Assembly (NCBI GenBank): GCA_023653785.1 | Contig: JAMKCH010002860.1 | Coordinates: 1 to 64,000, forward strand | Direction: 5' to 3' | DNA: 64,000 nucleotides | Origin: Ophioderma brevispina | Taxonomy: Eukaryota; Echinodermata; Ophiuroidea; Amphilepidida; Ophiodermatidae | Shown here: positions 11,981 to 25,500 of the stretch, piece after piece | Layout of the letters: every line of letters begins with the position of its first letter | Numbering within the stretch: position 1 is the stretch's first letter | The notes under the pieces: generated by a model | Databases searched by the model: none | The model's input: the letters and a program-made list of their open reading frames with translations, nothing else | What the model was told of the DNA's origin: nothing | Translations under genes and position numbers: made by a program

Positions 11981-13998
11981 ACAATGTGGCTTCCAAGTTG
12001 GGAGTGCCACCACTCCCGGGCTGGCCCCTTCTACACTTAGAAAGTGAGAACCACAGATGAGAAGCAAGTGCTGAAAAACTTCTTAGGATTTTGCTCTTCT
12101 TCCGCAAGTGAGTCCTGGATATATTGCTGTTGCTTGAGGGCTTGATTTAAATCCTGCTTTGGTGGTATCACATGCACATTTTAATTCTGTCTTGACTAAT
12201 AGATCAGGCAACTACATTGGCTTGAGGGCAGGTGAGGACCATACACATTTCAAAGATGCACGCTGTTGTGCTGATTACCGGGCTTTCAAACACCTTGAAG
12301 ATTTACGTACCTCTCCTTTCTGCAGTGCCAAATATCAGGACACACAGTGGATGAGAAGGAGTAGAATGTATTGACCTTTTGAATTATTTTAAAGCACTGT
12401 GCCTGTCTAACAGGTAGGTTTTAGGCAGGTCGCGCAGACTCTTTTTCTGGGGGAACAGGGGAGAAAGTATTTTTTTTTGGGGGGGGGGAAGTGAAATTCT
12501 GGGGGAATTCAATATTTGGAGATTTTTAACCAGTTTTGGCCCAAACTGATGAACTCCCCTTCCCCCCCCCCCCACTCAATTTTGGTGATTTTTGGCCCCC
12601 AATCGCGAATTTTGCCAAACAACCCTAATTTTTCTTTCGGCCCGGGGGGGGGGTGCACACTATCTGGGCAAGAAAAAAATTTGGGGGGCAAAGGCCCCCC
12701 GTGCGCCGCCCTGTAGTTAGGGTTAGGCTTAGGAAAGCAACACACATAGTAAAGGGATGTTTCATTATCAAGAGAGGCATTAACGTTAGGATCAAATGAT
12801 TTTGATACATTATGTGTCCAGAATGGATCCCTCTTGATGAAACTAATCTATTAACTTTTTTGCAGTAGCAACCTCATTTCTGATGAGAGCTATAGCTCCG
12901 GATCTCCTACAGCTCTCCTGAGCATTCTTTCAGGAGCTCCAAAATGAGCTCCTTATTACTTGATACTTGAAAGCCCTATATTTTTTATATCATGTAATTA
13001 AATTGAAAAGCCCCGTGCTGAGCTCCTCATGAATACAGGAGAGTTATTAACAGAGCTCCTTTATTTTCATAAATGAAGCCCTGAAGTAGGCCGCCTAACC
13101 CTGTGCCTGCCTCTATTTGAGAAATCATCTGCAAAACCCTGCAAGTGTTTTGGGCATTGTTTGTCCATGGTGTTATGGCATAGCTTTGTTGCAGCATGCT
13201 TTTAAGAGCCTAATGCCCTTTGTTTTTTTTGTTATTTTCCTTTTATTATTTCTTGAGTGGTGCTCCTCAAGGCTGCATGTTGACACTTTAATGGCACTAT
13301 CAGTGATGCCCAGAGTCAAAATATTTAAAAGGATCAAGTCTCATAATTATCTTGTCCAATGAAAAATTGACAGGAAGGAGAAAATGACAGTGTTCAGATA
13401 TGATCTCCATTCAATTATATGTTGTAGTAAGTGTCCGTATGGCAGTAATGATACCAATTGCTATTTTGGTAGGTTGCTTTGTCTGCTATCACTCAGGGTG
13501 GTGTTAGGATATACCTATACGTGTTAGCGCATGTAAAAAATTGATTTGTTATGATTTTTAGACATTACTAATAAGGCATTGTCATCACGGAGCAAATTAG
13601 AGTAGGAAACCCAAGTTCTCTCATAAACTAGTCTCTCATCTCTTGTCCAATTCTTTTGAACTCGCAGGTATGCGAATAATGACATTTCTTTGAAAAGTTA
13701 TGTTGTGGATTTGAAAATTCTGAGCAGATGTTTGCGTTTTGGGGCATTTTGTTCGTCCTTTGTGTTTTGGCAATGAATTGTGTTGGTAGGCAAAGATTAT
13801 TCTGAATTGTTGGGTCATACATGTAGATGCATGCTGTGTGAAGCTGAAAGCCATGCCTTATCAAGCTGGCCTAGAGAGGCATTGCAGTTGCAGCCTAGTC
13901 TGATACCATGGCAATAAATTTATGCTTATCTAGTTGGTATTGTTTTTCCACCAATATCTTCCCCAGTGTCTAAAGTTCCATGTGCTTGTTCAATGTGA
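11981..13998. other. Intergenic with homopolymer-rich repeat debris
   Basis: 12400-12720 is a G/C-run-rich segment. 12880-13080 repeats GAGCTCC motifs in both orientations and may be a degenerate fold-back. No exon with acceptable splice sites and protein similarity was recognised. Confidence 0.4.
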
Positions 13999-15131
13999 CT
14001 AAGCCGGTTGATACTTGCGCGATTTTTCAGCTGCGAGAATCGCCGCGCTTTTCCCGAATCGCAGCGATTTCACGACATACTTTTCGCGATTTCTCTCGCT
14101 GTCATAAGCTTGAAAAAAATGTGCCCGCGAACTTCATGGTATTGCCAGTATAGGGCAAGACTGAGTCTCTGTGCTAATTATAAGGCTTGGCCGTTATCAT
14201 GTAATTATTTCCAACTCGCAATTAGTAACAACGGGATACAAGCTATAGCGTAAAGTAACAAGTGATTTTGATAAGTGATTTTTTAGCATTTTATTTTTCA
14301 AGATAGGTGGCCGCAGTTTGCCGCGGAAAAATATCACTGTGGGGGGGTTAAAATATCCGCATGAAATTTTCATTGCTAGGCAGGATGGTTCTCTCGTGCT
14401 CGATCCTATGCTTTGACGGTGGATAATAGTTTCTATCATTGTGTAGCTTTTGCTTCGACGGCCATTCTCATATTGCGCTCTGCCGTAAAACTTAAACTAA
14501 AATAGGAAATTCTTAAGTCTGATCCGAACATAGGCCTTCTTCTTATAGTGTCTAAACATGATGTGGTTTGTCAAATATGATCCAGCCCAGAGATGGGTAC
14601 AACGAAGTGGACAACGTCTGACATAGGCCTTAAAAATATGAATATAAAATAAGCTTATGTGCCTCCATTAGAGCCCTCAAATTTAGTAAGGTGGAGGATA
14701 TCGCCTCCCACGAATTCTTTTCTTAATGATATCCTGTGGCGGAATCTTTTGGGCATTGTGTGGTGGGGATATTTTGGCCACCTCCTCGATTTGATCGTCC
14801 ATCCACCTCAGATTCGCCGAATGTATGTGCATATTTACCAAATTCGATTTGGGGGATGTGGACATGGACTGCACTCATGTGGGCCAAATGAAGACTTCCG
14901 AGTGGATTAACGTAAAAATCGCAGAGGAATCGCAAAAAAAACAACGTAAACTCATTTTAAATTCAGAGAGCCGCTGCTGAAACTCGTCTCGCTGTCCCGC
15001 AGGCGAGAAAAATCTGGAATTCGCCGCGGGGTCTCGCCAGACTGCGCGATAAATCGATGAACCTTCGCAAGACAAAAAATCGCTGCGATTTCCGCAGCTG
15101 AAAAATCGCGTGAAGTATCAACCAGGCTTAA
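13999..15131. mobile_element. 1.1-kb TIR transposon rich in TCGCGAT motifs
   Basis: The ends TAAGCCGGTTGATACTTGCG and its inverted partner CGTGAAGTATCAACCAGGCTTA bound a 1133-bp unit. The inverted homology continues inward through CGATTTTTCAGCTGCG (14019) and CGCAGCTGAAAAATCG (about 15093). TAA/TTA at the edges could be a 3-bp PIF/Harbinger-type duplication, but it is palindromic with the TIR. Many TCGCGATTT-type motifs lie at both ends. Short open frames inside show no transposase motif. Confidence 0.8.
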
Positions 15132-16910
15132 CACTCTTCCCAGTTGCTCTGAAGATAGTCTTTAGTTATTCCAGTCTCATTCACCGAATGCAAATGTTCC
15201 CTATGTTCAAAAGCCATATAATATTATATTGCTTGCACTTTAACCTTGCACTGTGCTAACTTGAAACAGCCCAAATTCTCTGACTTCATCAATCATAGTT
15301 GCCTTAAAGAACACACAGCTACCTAAGAGACTATTTGCCCATCCCACATGCATCAGTTTTGGCTACATTTTACTCAAAACACTTGCTGTTCCTGCATGTG
15401 ATGCCCCCCCAAATTCCCTGTTTAATACATACAACTCTCCTTTTTACACCCATTCCTGCACACAAACCACAGTACTTTAGTAAAAAATTAAATAATGAAG
15501 GTTTTTGTGACTCCTAAACTTCTGTACCTGCCCGAAATTATGACCCTATGTTTAGTAACAGAACATTATACGCACTTGCTGTATTATGGATTTAAGTTTC
15601 AAACACCCTCTCTATATGAAAAGCAGGTTAAATGCAACCATCTTGTTTATTTCTTGGACTGGGATTACATCTAACCTTGTAGCTTGTCACATCTTACTGA
15701 ATGTGAAATTGTTTTTGGCTTTTTCAATTTTTTTATGATAAAAGTGTTTAACCTAGTCTGGTATTATAAGTGGGTAAAATTAGCCCCATTTGAAGTGTCG
15801 ATGGTTGAATTCGGTTGTATATTAGTCAAATTTATATGATATTGCTGTTTGTAATTTTGTTTAAGTTTACCATTTTACAATACGCTGTTATCAACACCAC
15901 AATTCATATGTTGACAGTTGACAACACACAGGATATTGTCCTTGGGAGGTAAATTGCCACCACAGGGTTGGACCATAGAAGTCATAATATTAGTTCAGTG
16001 ATATATCACCATTTGCAATAATTGAAAGTGAAAACTACAGGTTAAGTGGGGGGGGTGGATTCTCACCACAAATGAACTCATACAGGGATGTGCCATAACA
16101 TCGGTTCAAATTTGCCTAAAATTTTGCATCTCGTATGCAGGGTTCCTTTTTTGGCATAAATTGGTAGAGCTATGGTCTACTTTCCGAGCGGGAGCACGGC
16201 CCTCCTACCCAACAAAAGGTGAGAACCCCCCCCCGGGGTTAGTAAGGTAACAAATTAAGAGAATGAAGAAGTTTTGAATAACTCTCCATTAAAGTGCGTG
16301 TAAAAAGATTCACACAAGATGACAAAACCCCTGTTGCAGGGCCACATGGGAGCAAGTCTTAACGATTGAAATCTCGACGACCTTATTAAAAATATTAGAC
16401 CCAGCAAAATATTTGCTGTTCCTTGGAAGTTGAAAAGCAAATGAAAAGGTTTCCATAACAAACAAGATTGAATTTAAAAGTCATTGCCATTAAAATTGCC
16501 GTATTTTGTTTGTTTGTTAGTTCACAGTAACATAAACCCTGTAATGTCATAAAGTTTACAAGTAATTGTCAAGTGAAAATTAATTTTAAAAAAAATACCA
16601 AGCCCAGATATGGTGGGTATATTTTTGGGAGTGCACACATAATAATTAGTTTTAATTACTTGCCAATGAAGTAAGTAACCATTTACTATGGCAATGACAC
16701 ATAAAGGACTAAAATTTTGGGCTGTTCATTTCAGGGGTGGAATTAATACTCTGAGTATGCATTATAAAGATGTAACAACACCCGGCTTTAAAAAACTGGG
16801 AACGCCCGTTTCTGAAAATTTTAAAGTGACCTTTTGAATAGTTAACAAGGCAGTAAGGTAAATTTCAGGTAATGCAGGGACACTTCAAATCAATAAAGGT
16901 AGGTGTGTGA
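15132..16910. other. Intergenic, no gene seen
   Basis: AT-rich sequence with short G runs (16049, 16225). I found no coding exon, RNA gene or bounded repeat. Confidence 0.5.
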
Positions 16911-17746
16911 GTAGGATTTTTATTGCGACAATCGTCAAATTCAAGATCCGACGTCGACAAGGTGTCGCCAAAAAGTCTAACGATTTTACGTCACTAGCAG
17001 TTCGCCAGTTCATGTTGGCATTGTACACGACGCGAGTCACGCCACGTGTCTACTGTAAGGCATGGCCTATTGTAGTGATGTGAATGGAACAAAATTCAGC
17101 ACCCTGAACATCGCAAGACCGCCAGGCAAAAAGGCTTTTATCCAACCATATTGTCTTAAAAGATAAACGGTGGCAAATCTTTACTTTTAACGTACAAAAT
17201 ATGTAAGATTTTGAGCTGAAAAAATAAGTACTGGCGCCCGTATACCCCGTAACTTACGAAGTTACGTTGTGAATTCCACTCTTTTTCTTCCGTCGCATTT
17301 TGACATTATTCAGACTTCCGATTATTGCCGAAAGTCGACTCGCTTACGAGGCAGTCGGGAGTCATGTGCGACTTACGTCATAAGTAAAAGGGAGTTCCAA
17401 AGGGGTTGGGGTAGGTAGCGATATTTCGCGATGATCGGACATGTCGAGTGAGTTGGCGACGTCATACGGATTTCACAGTCCTTGAACACCTGCGCAGTGT
17501 TAACTGGGATTTGTTTTGCAAAAAAAGATGGCGACGTCGACGCACGACTTTAAAGATTAGCTGAAAAAAAATATAGAAAATTGAGTGAGGAAATCGCTAG
17601 ATATCGGCGATGTTTAAGCTTAAATAAGGTAAAGGTGGTACATGGTATAACTAGATTTGAGCGACAGTCAGTCCATGCTTGTCGACAGCAAGAAATAAAT
17701 GCATTTTGCGAAAAATTGTCGACAAAGCCTTGGCGACAAAACCCTA
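16911..17746. mobile_element. CpG-rich block, possible TIR element
   Basis: The block is unusually rich in CG and GTCGAC compared with its surroundings. Its edges show weak inverted similarity (TAGGATTTTTATTGCGAC against GGCGACAAAACCCTA). Its right edge abuts the TTAA of the next MITE at 17748. The composition contrast is clear; the transposon reading is inference. Confidence 0.35.
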
Positions 17747-17747
17747 A

Positions 17748-18075
17748 TTAAAGGTGCATTTTGTTCTGTCTGAACACCTTCATTTTTGTTTATGGTTACA
17801 GTAGATATCCTGAAGGTGATTTTGATGGAGGCGGTTGATGTTTTAACAAATGTTTTTTATCCACGGTGTCACTGAGGCCAAGGCCACTGCACTATAATTC
17901 TGTCCGTCGCGACAAAGAAAAATAACAAATGGTAATTTCTTCCGAGTAGATCGAATTACAAGTATGATTAGGCAACAATTAGGCTAACGGGTCAGATTAT
18001 GGGGTCTATGTAAAAATCTCAACTCATTTGGGTAAAGTCAAGGGGATGAGAGGTGGTGGATCAAGAACAGGCCCC
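17748..18075. mobile_element. MITE family 2 copy
   Basis: It starts with TTAAAGGTGCATTTTGT and carries the family interior (CACCTTCA, TATGGTTACAGTAGATATCC, CACGGTGTCAC, GGCTAACGGGTCAGAT, GGGGATGAGAGGTGGTGGATC). The right end is diverged. Confidence 0.65.
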
Positions 18076-18920
18076 AATGTGCTTGAAGTGGTGTTGCGTT
18101 CTGTGATTATGATTTCAACATAGCAATGTTTAAATAAATTACCCCCAGTAAGAACAAAAGACAGTACCGTTTAAGTAAGTGGAAAAAGACTAGATGAAAA
18201 ACAATAAACTTGTTGGGCTAATAGAGCAATTTATGTAATTAAAACAATTGTGCAAAAAAAATTCATCATCATCATGGGAAATTATGTAGTAATTTTACTG
18301 AAGTACGTATGATGGTATATTCAAAGAGGTGTAGATCTTTGATTTGTACCCTATTGGTACAGTGGTCATTATATGCAAAATCAAGCCTAATTTAAGTCGG
18401 AGCTAGATCATTAGGGCAGATTGTCCTTTTGAAGGACTCTTCTGTTAAATGAAATGTTTCTTATTATATGTGGCCAAATTAAATATAGTGTTAAAGACAC
18501 ATGACTAAATGTCATTTGTCTTTCACCCTATAGTTTATTGTCATATCAAATAAGAAACATAATTTCTCTACCTATTGCAGTTTACACCTTGATCTTGGAA
18601 CGTTGTATTGCAATTGTGTGAATGTTTTTTTGAAACCAAACTTTGTCCAGGCAGTTACTCTTTGAAGTGGTTAACAAATTAAAAGATAACAGTTACAGAT
18701 TTTTGAACACGAAAATAAACAAAGATGAAATTAATATTAGGCCTCATCAGCATCTAAAGTACTTTGTGGAATCATCACATTTTAGAGGAATGTATTCAAT
18801 TGAGAGCTGATTTATTAACCTGATCAAAGTATGGTGCGGGTTTTTTAGTGTATTGCTTCCTCCCACATGCAACCAGTTTTGGGACATTTCACCTCAATAA
18901 TTGTCATGTGATGCAGCATG
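18076..18920. other. Intergenic, no gene seen
   Basis: AT-rich sequence with no exon or bounded element that I can support. Confidence 0.5.
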
Positions 18921-19892
18921 TAGTGGAGGAGCTAGGGGACCCGGTCAAACATCACGTTTAACCCCCTTCACTACAGAGAAGGTGTGAAACCTGGTAGTTA
19001 GTATGGACCCTCTATATCAACGTTATGTAGGTAGTACTATCAAAATTTTGGTGTCTACTTTTTCAATAGGGGCCAATTTAAGTTTTTTACACAGGGGTCA
19101 AACTTTTAAAATGCTCAAATCATGTTGAAATGTACGAATATGTCCGTCTAGGTCATAGGATTCCAAAAATGATAGTTTGTACCCAACTAGGACCAATGGT
19201 TTTGGAGTGATAGGGTAAAAAATGGCTAAAATGGTAAAAAAAGGTCCATTTCTATTTTACAGGGGTCAAAATCGGAAGTTGCCATATTTGTTGTGAAAAT
19301 GATAGAAGTTGTTTTCATCTAGCTGAATGAGTCAAAAATAAGGAATAGTGTACCATATGCAATGACATTGTACCATGGGTTATGGGAAAAATCGGTCATA
19401 GCCGTCAAACATACCATTGGTTTACCTTCTTTGACCCTTATCTCGGAAGTAAGCAGTGAACATAATAGAAACTATACCTTGTGAGTACTCTAACCTCAGG
19501 GCAAACAAGGTATGCAGTATTTAAAAGATAATCAGATTAAACTTTTAATGTGACCCCTGTACATAGTAAATGCACCTTTTTTAACATTTTACCATTTACT
19601 TATAACTCCAAAACCATGGTCACAGATGGTTTTAACAACTATAACATTTTTTGGAATCCTTATGATAGATGGACAATATGGCCACATTTCAACATGTTGG
19701 GGCATTTTAAAAGTTGACCCCTGTGTAACTTAAATGGCCCCCTATTGAAAACGTGGATACCACAATTGAGATACTACCTACCTAGCGTGGTAGAGGGTTT
19801 CCATACTAACTACCAAAGGTGTCAAACCTTTCATGTAGTGAGGGGTAAACAAACTCCTTAAATAAGGCCCCATGATATTCTGCTCCTCCTCT
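18921..19892. mobile_element. Long fold-back element, arms about 240 bp
   Basis: TAGTGGAGGAGC at the left is mirrored by GCTCCTCCTCTA at the right. Arms of roughly 18921-19160 and 19650-19892 are inverted complements through landmarks such as TTCACTACA/TGTAGTGA, GGTAGTTAGTATGGA/CCATACTAACTACC, CACAGGGGTCAA/TTGACCCCTGTG and CATGTTGAAATG/CATTTCAACATG. The middle also carries inverted GGACCAATGGTTTTGGAG/CTCCAAAACCATGG motifs, so most of the element can fold. Relatives are at 36809-37065 (one arm) and 62462-63190. Confidence 0.85.
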
Positions 19893-20090
19893 AATGGGAT
19901 CCCCCGCAAAAATCCCATTTCAGGTGTGATTATATCATAAACAAAATTGTTATTAAGTGTTAATGTTTCTATTGTAAATAATAATAAGGTACTTTAAAGG
20001 ATGTTGTTGTCTTTGAATGGCATCCTATTATAGGCTACTGCATCATTGATGCATGGTTTGTAAGTTTTCTGATTAGCAAATTAATGATAG

Positions 20091-20550
20091 TTGCCTTTAG
20101 AGGGACACTTTTGGATCCACAACCTCGTCCATGACTTCTAAAAAAACAGCTTTTTATCGTCGGAACTGTTGCTTAGTAATGAATTGTGTACCACATCTTA
20201 CATGCAATTCGGTCATATTTGTAGAAAGGAAATTTGCAATTTTGGTATTTTCTTGTCAGTGAAAAACAAGGAATGATCATACCGGCTTACTATATTTGAC
20301 GAAATGAAAGAGGCTCATTGCACCCATTGGATACACGCTTTTTTCCGTCATAGTATAAATGTATAACGGAATAAATAAATGTGTAACCATGGGTGCACTG
20401 CTGAACCTGTTCATTTCATCAAATATCATAAGCCATTACACCCAAAACCGTGAGATTGGAATCAAATAAATTTTTCTGAATAAGCTTTTCTCTAATGAAC
20501 AAAATAATAAAAACAGAAGGGTGCTTGAAACACGGAAAATGCATCTTTTC
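20091..20550. mobile_element. MITE family 2 copy, inverted, with internal extra sequence
   Basis: GGACACTTTTGGATCCACAACCTCGTCC at the left and GTGCTTGAAACACGGAAAATGCATC at the right match the family in inverted orientation. The centre (20290-20400) contains extra sequence with its own inverted TATATTTGACGAAATGAA/TTCATTTCATCAAATAT arms, suggesting a nested fold-back of about 150 bp. Confidence 0.6.
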
Positions 20551-20554
20551 AAAG

Positions 20555-20897
20555 GGGCTGTGTTTCCGATTTTACGTGTATTGTGTTCTTACTTTATATG
20601 AGAGCCTCCTGACACTGCCGCATACACCCCAATTCAAGTACCGTGGGAAAAAAACTGCGGTTTGATGCTAACGCGAAAGATAGTGCAACGCCCCTATTCA
20701 CTACTGTGCTAATATTGATGGTTAACCACTAAACGGCGGGTTTTTTGTTTATATCTTGGGATGAAATGGTTTGAGGGCTCAAATTTCAGGACGACAATTG
20801 AGAAGAAAAAAATACAAGCCTTCCAATTATATCAACAACTGAACTACTTCCGGGTAACTCAGGGGGGTCCCAAAGCCGATCGGAAACACGCACTTTA
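20555..20897. mobile_element. MITE family 4 relative
   Basis: GGGGCTGTGTTTCCGAT and GATCGGAAACACGCACTTTAA are inverted termini. The interior has GGGGTCCCAAAG, CTTCCGG and AACCACTAAACGGCGG as in the 33388 and 39146 copies. It lies directly after another MITE. Confidence 0.65.
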
Positions 20898-21894
20898 AAT
20901 TGTTACAGTGAGATGGAAGTATTCTGGAATAGATTGATGCCTGCAGGTTGTTGTTATGTGGTTATGGTGACGTCATCAGTGTATAGGCTGTGCTAACATC
21001 ATAGACCTGTGCAGGTGATAACATATAGGCTGGTTTACAGGTCAAACTGATCCAATACAAAGCATGCAAACATGCAGAAGAATGGAATTTCAGAGGGCAA
21101 ATTTGGTAAGTTTGCTAATTTGGTATCATGAATGCACCTTATTTGAAGGAAATGGTATTTTTTAATTGTGTTGTACATTGAAAGACTGTGTTTAAATTAC
21201 TGCATATTGGAGGTAATTTTGTTGAACCTATCTTTTTTCACATTTATTGTCATTACAGTGTCCACCATTTCATTCTTTATTAAATCAATATCACTTGTAT
21301 TTTTTGTTTGTCACTCTTGTGGGTCAGTACTTGTCAATAGGACTTAGACCCCTACCATTGGCTCTAACTTCACTAAATGGTATCTTCCTTGTCTAAAATT
21401 TCAGTTCATCTCAGTTGAAGGTATAGTTATGTACAAATTGCCGAGTACATTAACGGCTATTTAGTAAACGGTATGAACATTCACAGTATGGCACGAGAAT
21501 ATCAGACAAATTACAATATTAGAGAAATAAGAAAGTTTTGAATATCAATCCGTGCGAGCATCTGGTTCCTATTCTGTGGAAACCATTTGGGGCATAATCT
21601 ACAAAATTCGAAATCAGTACTCCTTTCGCAAACACTTTAAAGTGAAACTTATTCCAAATATAAAGAAATAGTTTTGTATTATTTATTTATACTGTAATAT
21701 GCTGTTGATTTCAATTTGAGTAATTTAATCAGGGTTGCACTGAGCCGTTTTTTAGTGTTCTTGTTTGTATCTTTATCTTAAGATGTTGTAACAAAACTTT
21801 AAGGGTTGACCCCACCAGATCTGTTAATTGGCCTTTGTGTCAACTCCATCCAAAATTTTGTTGAGTAATTTGCTTTTGTTGTAACATGATTTTT
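20898..21894. other. Intergenic, no gene seen
   Basis: AT-rich sequence with no supported exon, RNA gene or bounded repeat. Confidence 0.5.
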
Positions 21895-21999
21895 TGTCTC
21901 GCCTGAACTTTGTTCGGCAGAGACTCTTAGTTAATCACTGTTCTGTTCTTCTGTCTTCTGTTGCTGTCTGTCCATCCAGTTCTGTCTGTCTTGTCGTCA

Positions 22000-22960
22000 T
22001 GCGTCTGTCTGCCTGACGTCCGTGTTCACGGGCTTGGTAGATTTATCTGGAGTTCCGTAAGGATATGATATGTAATTGGTGGAAAAGAAGCGGGTCCACG
22101 AGTTCTCGCACCTGATTAGATTTTGGGCGTTCGTGTAAAAAATGCAATTAAGTATCTAATTTGCATAATTAACGAACTTTTCCGCAGGGCTTGTGTAAAG
22201 TTTTCTGGGTTCCGTAAGGGTCTGCTGAGTGTGGTGGAAGGGAGCGGGATGGAGAGTTCCGAACTGATTAGATTTAGGCGTATTTCGGGCAAATAACGGA
22301 TGCAAATGAGCTAATTAATATGCAAAAAAAAGCGTAATTGCTATGTAATTTTGAAACGGTAACATTGGATACGGAAAAATTCCTTCACAGATGAAAATCA
22401 TATCATGGTGAGCATCTTGTTTACAATTTGAGCGTATGTGTTAATACAGACGGCTTAGGTTATGCAAATGCGAATTAAAGATGCGTAATTACTGTATTCT
22501 TGAAAACGGACATCGGGAAGGCAAAGTTCCTTTGCTGCATGAAAGAATACTATGCCTGATTTTTGGGTGAATCATATTGGGTCAAAGTGATGTGGGCCGA
22601 TTATTTTAATTAAAGGGGCATTTTTTTGATAAAATTGATCTATTTTAAATATGCCATAATTGCTGTTCTCCAGAACGTACATTGGATATGCAAAAAATTC
22701 CTTGCTACATGAGACTTTATGCCGGACAGCTTTTGTATGAATCACAATTGCGGTCACAGTGCAAGTGGATCAGTAAAGGGGGAATGTTTGATGCAATTGA
22801 TCTAATTAACTATGCGTAATTGCTGTATCGATAAATGCGTTACATTGATATGCCAAATTCCTTCGCTACATGAGACTACTAGATGGTAACATCTTTTGTG
22901 TGAAATTGTGGTCAAAATGCATGTGGGCCTTAACAGGGGCATTCTTTGATTATTTTAAAA
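22000..22960 (+). repeat. About 180-bp tandem subrepeats in element A
   Basis: Recurring blocks contain ATGCAAATGAGCTAATTAATATG, GTAATTGCTGTAT, ACATTGGATA and TTCCTTCGCTACATGAGAC in constant order. Element B carries the same units at about 28800-29900, so the two elements are relatives in this part. Confidence 0.75.
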
Positions 22961-23659
22961 TTGCAACAATGCTAAGCTTGGTTCCATGCAACCAAATTTT
23001 CAGGTTGTCAATGGTCAGTGTCAAATACTACACCTTCAAAAGAATTGATTCAGGAGGGGTTTACCTTAAATAATTAGGTAGCAATGTTATTGGTTTTTCG
23101 CAAGTTATTATGGAGGTGTTGTGTGATTTGGTGGTGTACAAAAACAGGTGTACAAAACAACAAGACTTATAATAAAAAAATTCCTTAAAAAGGAAACGGG
23201 CGAGAGTTCAAGGGTCAAGAGGAAATATCCAAGTAAAAGGTATGGGAAGGGATAAATAAGATGACATTTGTGGGAGTTGGCAATTTGAAACTTATGTGAT
23301 TTTTGAACATATTTAGACGAGGGGGCATACATGAACGTAAATATTAACACAGAGTGAATAGGGGCTCTTCATATCCTCTTACATTTACGGTTTTTAAAGG
23401 GAAAAAGACTGTGACCAATCAACATACTATAGTAACATACTACTACCTTATTGGGAAAAAACAATCAACGCTATAGTTACCCACCACAAGATTGACAACT
23501 GCAGACTCACCAGCAGAACTGGAAGAAGCAATTACGGATAAGTTGCATACCGAAGGGAGCCCAAGGACTTAATTTTTCAAAATGTTTTCTCAAAATGTCA
23601 TCCACGCCATTGACTATGTCAATTCATATACAAACTCAGAACATTCGTTACTTCATGAC

Positions 23660-23948
23660 ATCTTAACCCCTGTCATTCCACCGTTGATTTTTCTCATTTA
23701 CCCTGTAACAATTATTAGGGCAAAAAGGATATTTGGTTGGGAAGTTATGAGTGAAAAGTGCCAATTTTTGTCGACCAATTTAATTGTACACAGTACTCTA
23801 TGGGGCTTACAAAATAACGTTTTTAGTTCTCACAGCCAACTTGGATTGAATATGGTGCGGAAATTTACAGATGGGGTTTGGTTTTGGGGTGAGGCCGATC
23901 TATCAAGATCAAAAGCTTCATATCCTTATATCGGGCCATCCCCCTTAA
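23660..23948. mobile_element. MITE family 3 copy nested in element A
   Basis: Inverted relative to the 1863 copy. CATTTACCCTGT, AGTACTCTATGGGGCTTAC, ACAGATGGGGTTT and ATCGGGCCATCCCCCTTAA match in order. The left part is degraded. A 150-codon open frame crossing it is a chance frame. Confidence 0.7.
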
Positions 23949-24759
23949 GCCTCCGTTATTCATGCACTCATAACGATTTAAAGACGCTTGTTAACAGCAA
24001 AATAAACTGTAAAATACAAAGAAAAACTTCTTGAAAACAGATATACTAATTTCATAATTTTCGTCACTATTTCGGTTTAAGTGTTAAGCCAATGGCAAAT
24101 GTTAATTTGGGATTTCTTGGCCGCACTCCACTGTTGCCTGTTACGCCCTCTAGATTAGTGTTTTTATTTTAGTGTGACCCCGTCGGTTTTTATTTCAAAC
24201 GCTCACGACGGGTAAGCATGTGTGGAAGTGTGATGCTTTGTATTTCTACTTTTTACATAATATCTATATTATGTAACTGTGTTCAATGTTTTCGCTGGTC
24301 CTATCTTATTGAGTACATCCATAGACGTAAAATTGCACAAACATTCATAAAATATTATACATTGTAAATTTTAAGGGATAATTAAATCTGCACGAATATT
24401 TTCTGCAACACTGCTATTGAAAAGTAGGTTCAAAAACCCAAGCGAATAGGCGGGTCGCCCGCTAGGTACCCTCGCCCCAAAAAGGGGGGGTGGGTGGGTA
24501 GGTAAAGGTACACCACAACAAAGGTTATTAACATCAATATATATGCTTAGATCGTGCAATGTTTTCATGAGGTTGTGCTACTTCGCGTCTAGTTCTTTTG
24601 GGTTGCCAGCTGTTTACATGTGTTGGACGGAGAGTGAAATAAGCTTAAAATTTGTGCATCCTCACCACTTTCGGAACCCGGAGCGACCAAATTATTTAAA
24701 AATGTGGTCACATGTTTTTCAAAAATATTAATTTTCAAAGAAATCAGGGGTTTTTTTTC

Positions 24760-25500
24760 ATATTTTTACTAAATGTATGTGAAATTTTAAGGGATTTTTG
24801 CGTGACTTTTCATGATTAATATTCTCCACAATGGAAAAATGAGGTGGCCTGGGGGTGGTTGTCAAATGAAAATAAAGGCAGGAAGGAAATAAAGAATAGA
24901 ATACTATGAAATGCAAACCCGGGGTGCTATTCCGAACCATCTCATGGTTAGCTTTGTTGGGGACATTCCGATTATTATCTCCAAACCGGAAGATGTTGTG
25001 ACCTCCTATGGTGTGGTATCAATGAAAGAGTGAGAAGTATAGATTACTATAAAGCAAACCGGGAGGGGTGGCTACTCCTAACACATCTCTTACTTGTGCC
25101 TCATGTGGGGACTTTTCAAGATATATCTCCACAATGGAAAAGTTGTGACCCCTAGGGTGGTGTCAAATGAAAGAGTGACGGGTATAGAATACTAGCAAAA
25201 TGCCCAAAACCCGGGGGGGTGATACTCCTAAACATCTTAGTGATGCTCGTGTGAGGACTTCTCATGATTAATATCTCCACAATGGAAAATGTTGTGACCC
25301 CGGGGGTGGTGTCAAATGAAAGACAGAAGTAAAGTAATATGTAAAATGCCAAACCAGGGGCTAATCTAAACATCTGAATTATGCTGTGGGGGGGGGTGGG
25401 TGGGTTTCAACTTGCAAGGGATGATATCGCCACAATGGGAAAATGTTGTGGACCCTAGGGCTGGTGGTCAAATGAAATAGGGGAAGTAAAACTAGTTCAG
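24760..25500. repeat. About 120-bp tandem repeats in element A
   Basis: Five or six diverged units carry CATGATTAATATCTCCACAATGG, TGTTGTGACC, GGGGTGGTGTCAAATGAAAG and CAAACCCGGGG. They end shortly before the conserved 3' end of the element. Confidence 0.75.

Noticed and set aside
23582..24034. 150-codon open frame
   Set aside because: Crosses a family 3 MITE inside element A; the homologous MITEs at 1863 and 38149 do not keep the frame.
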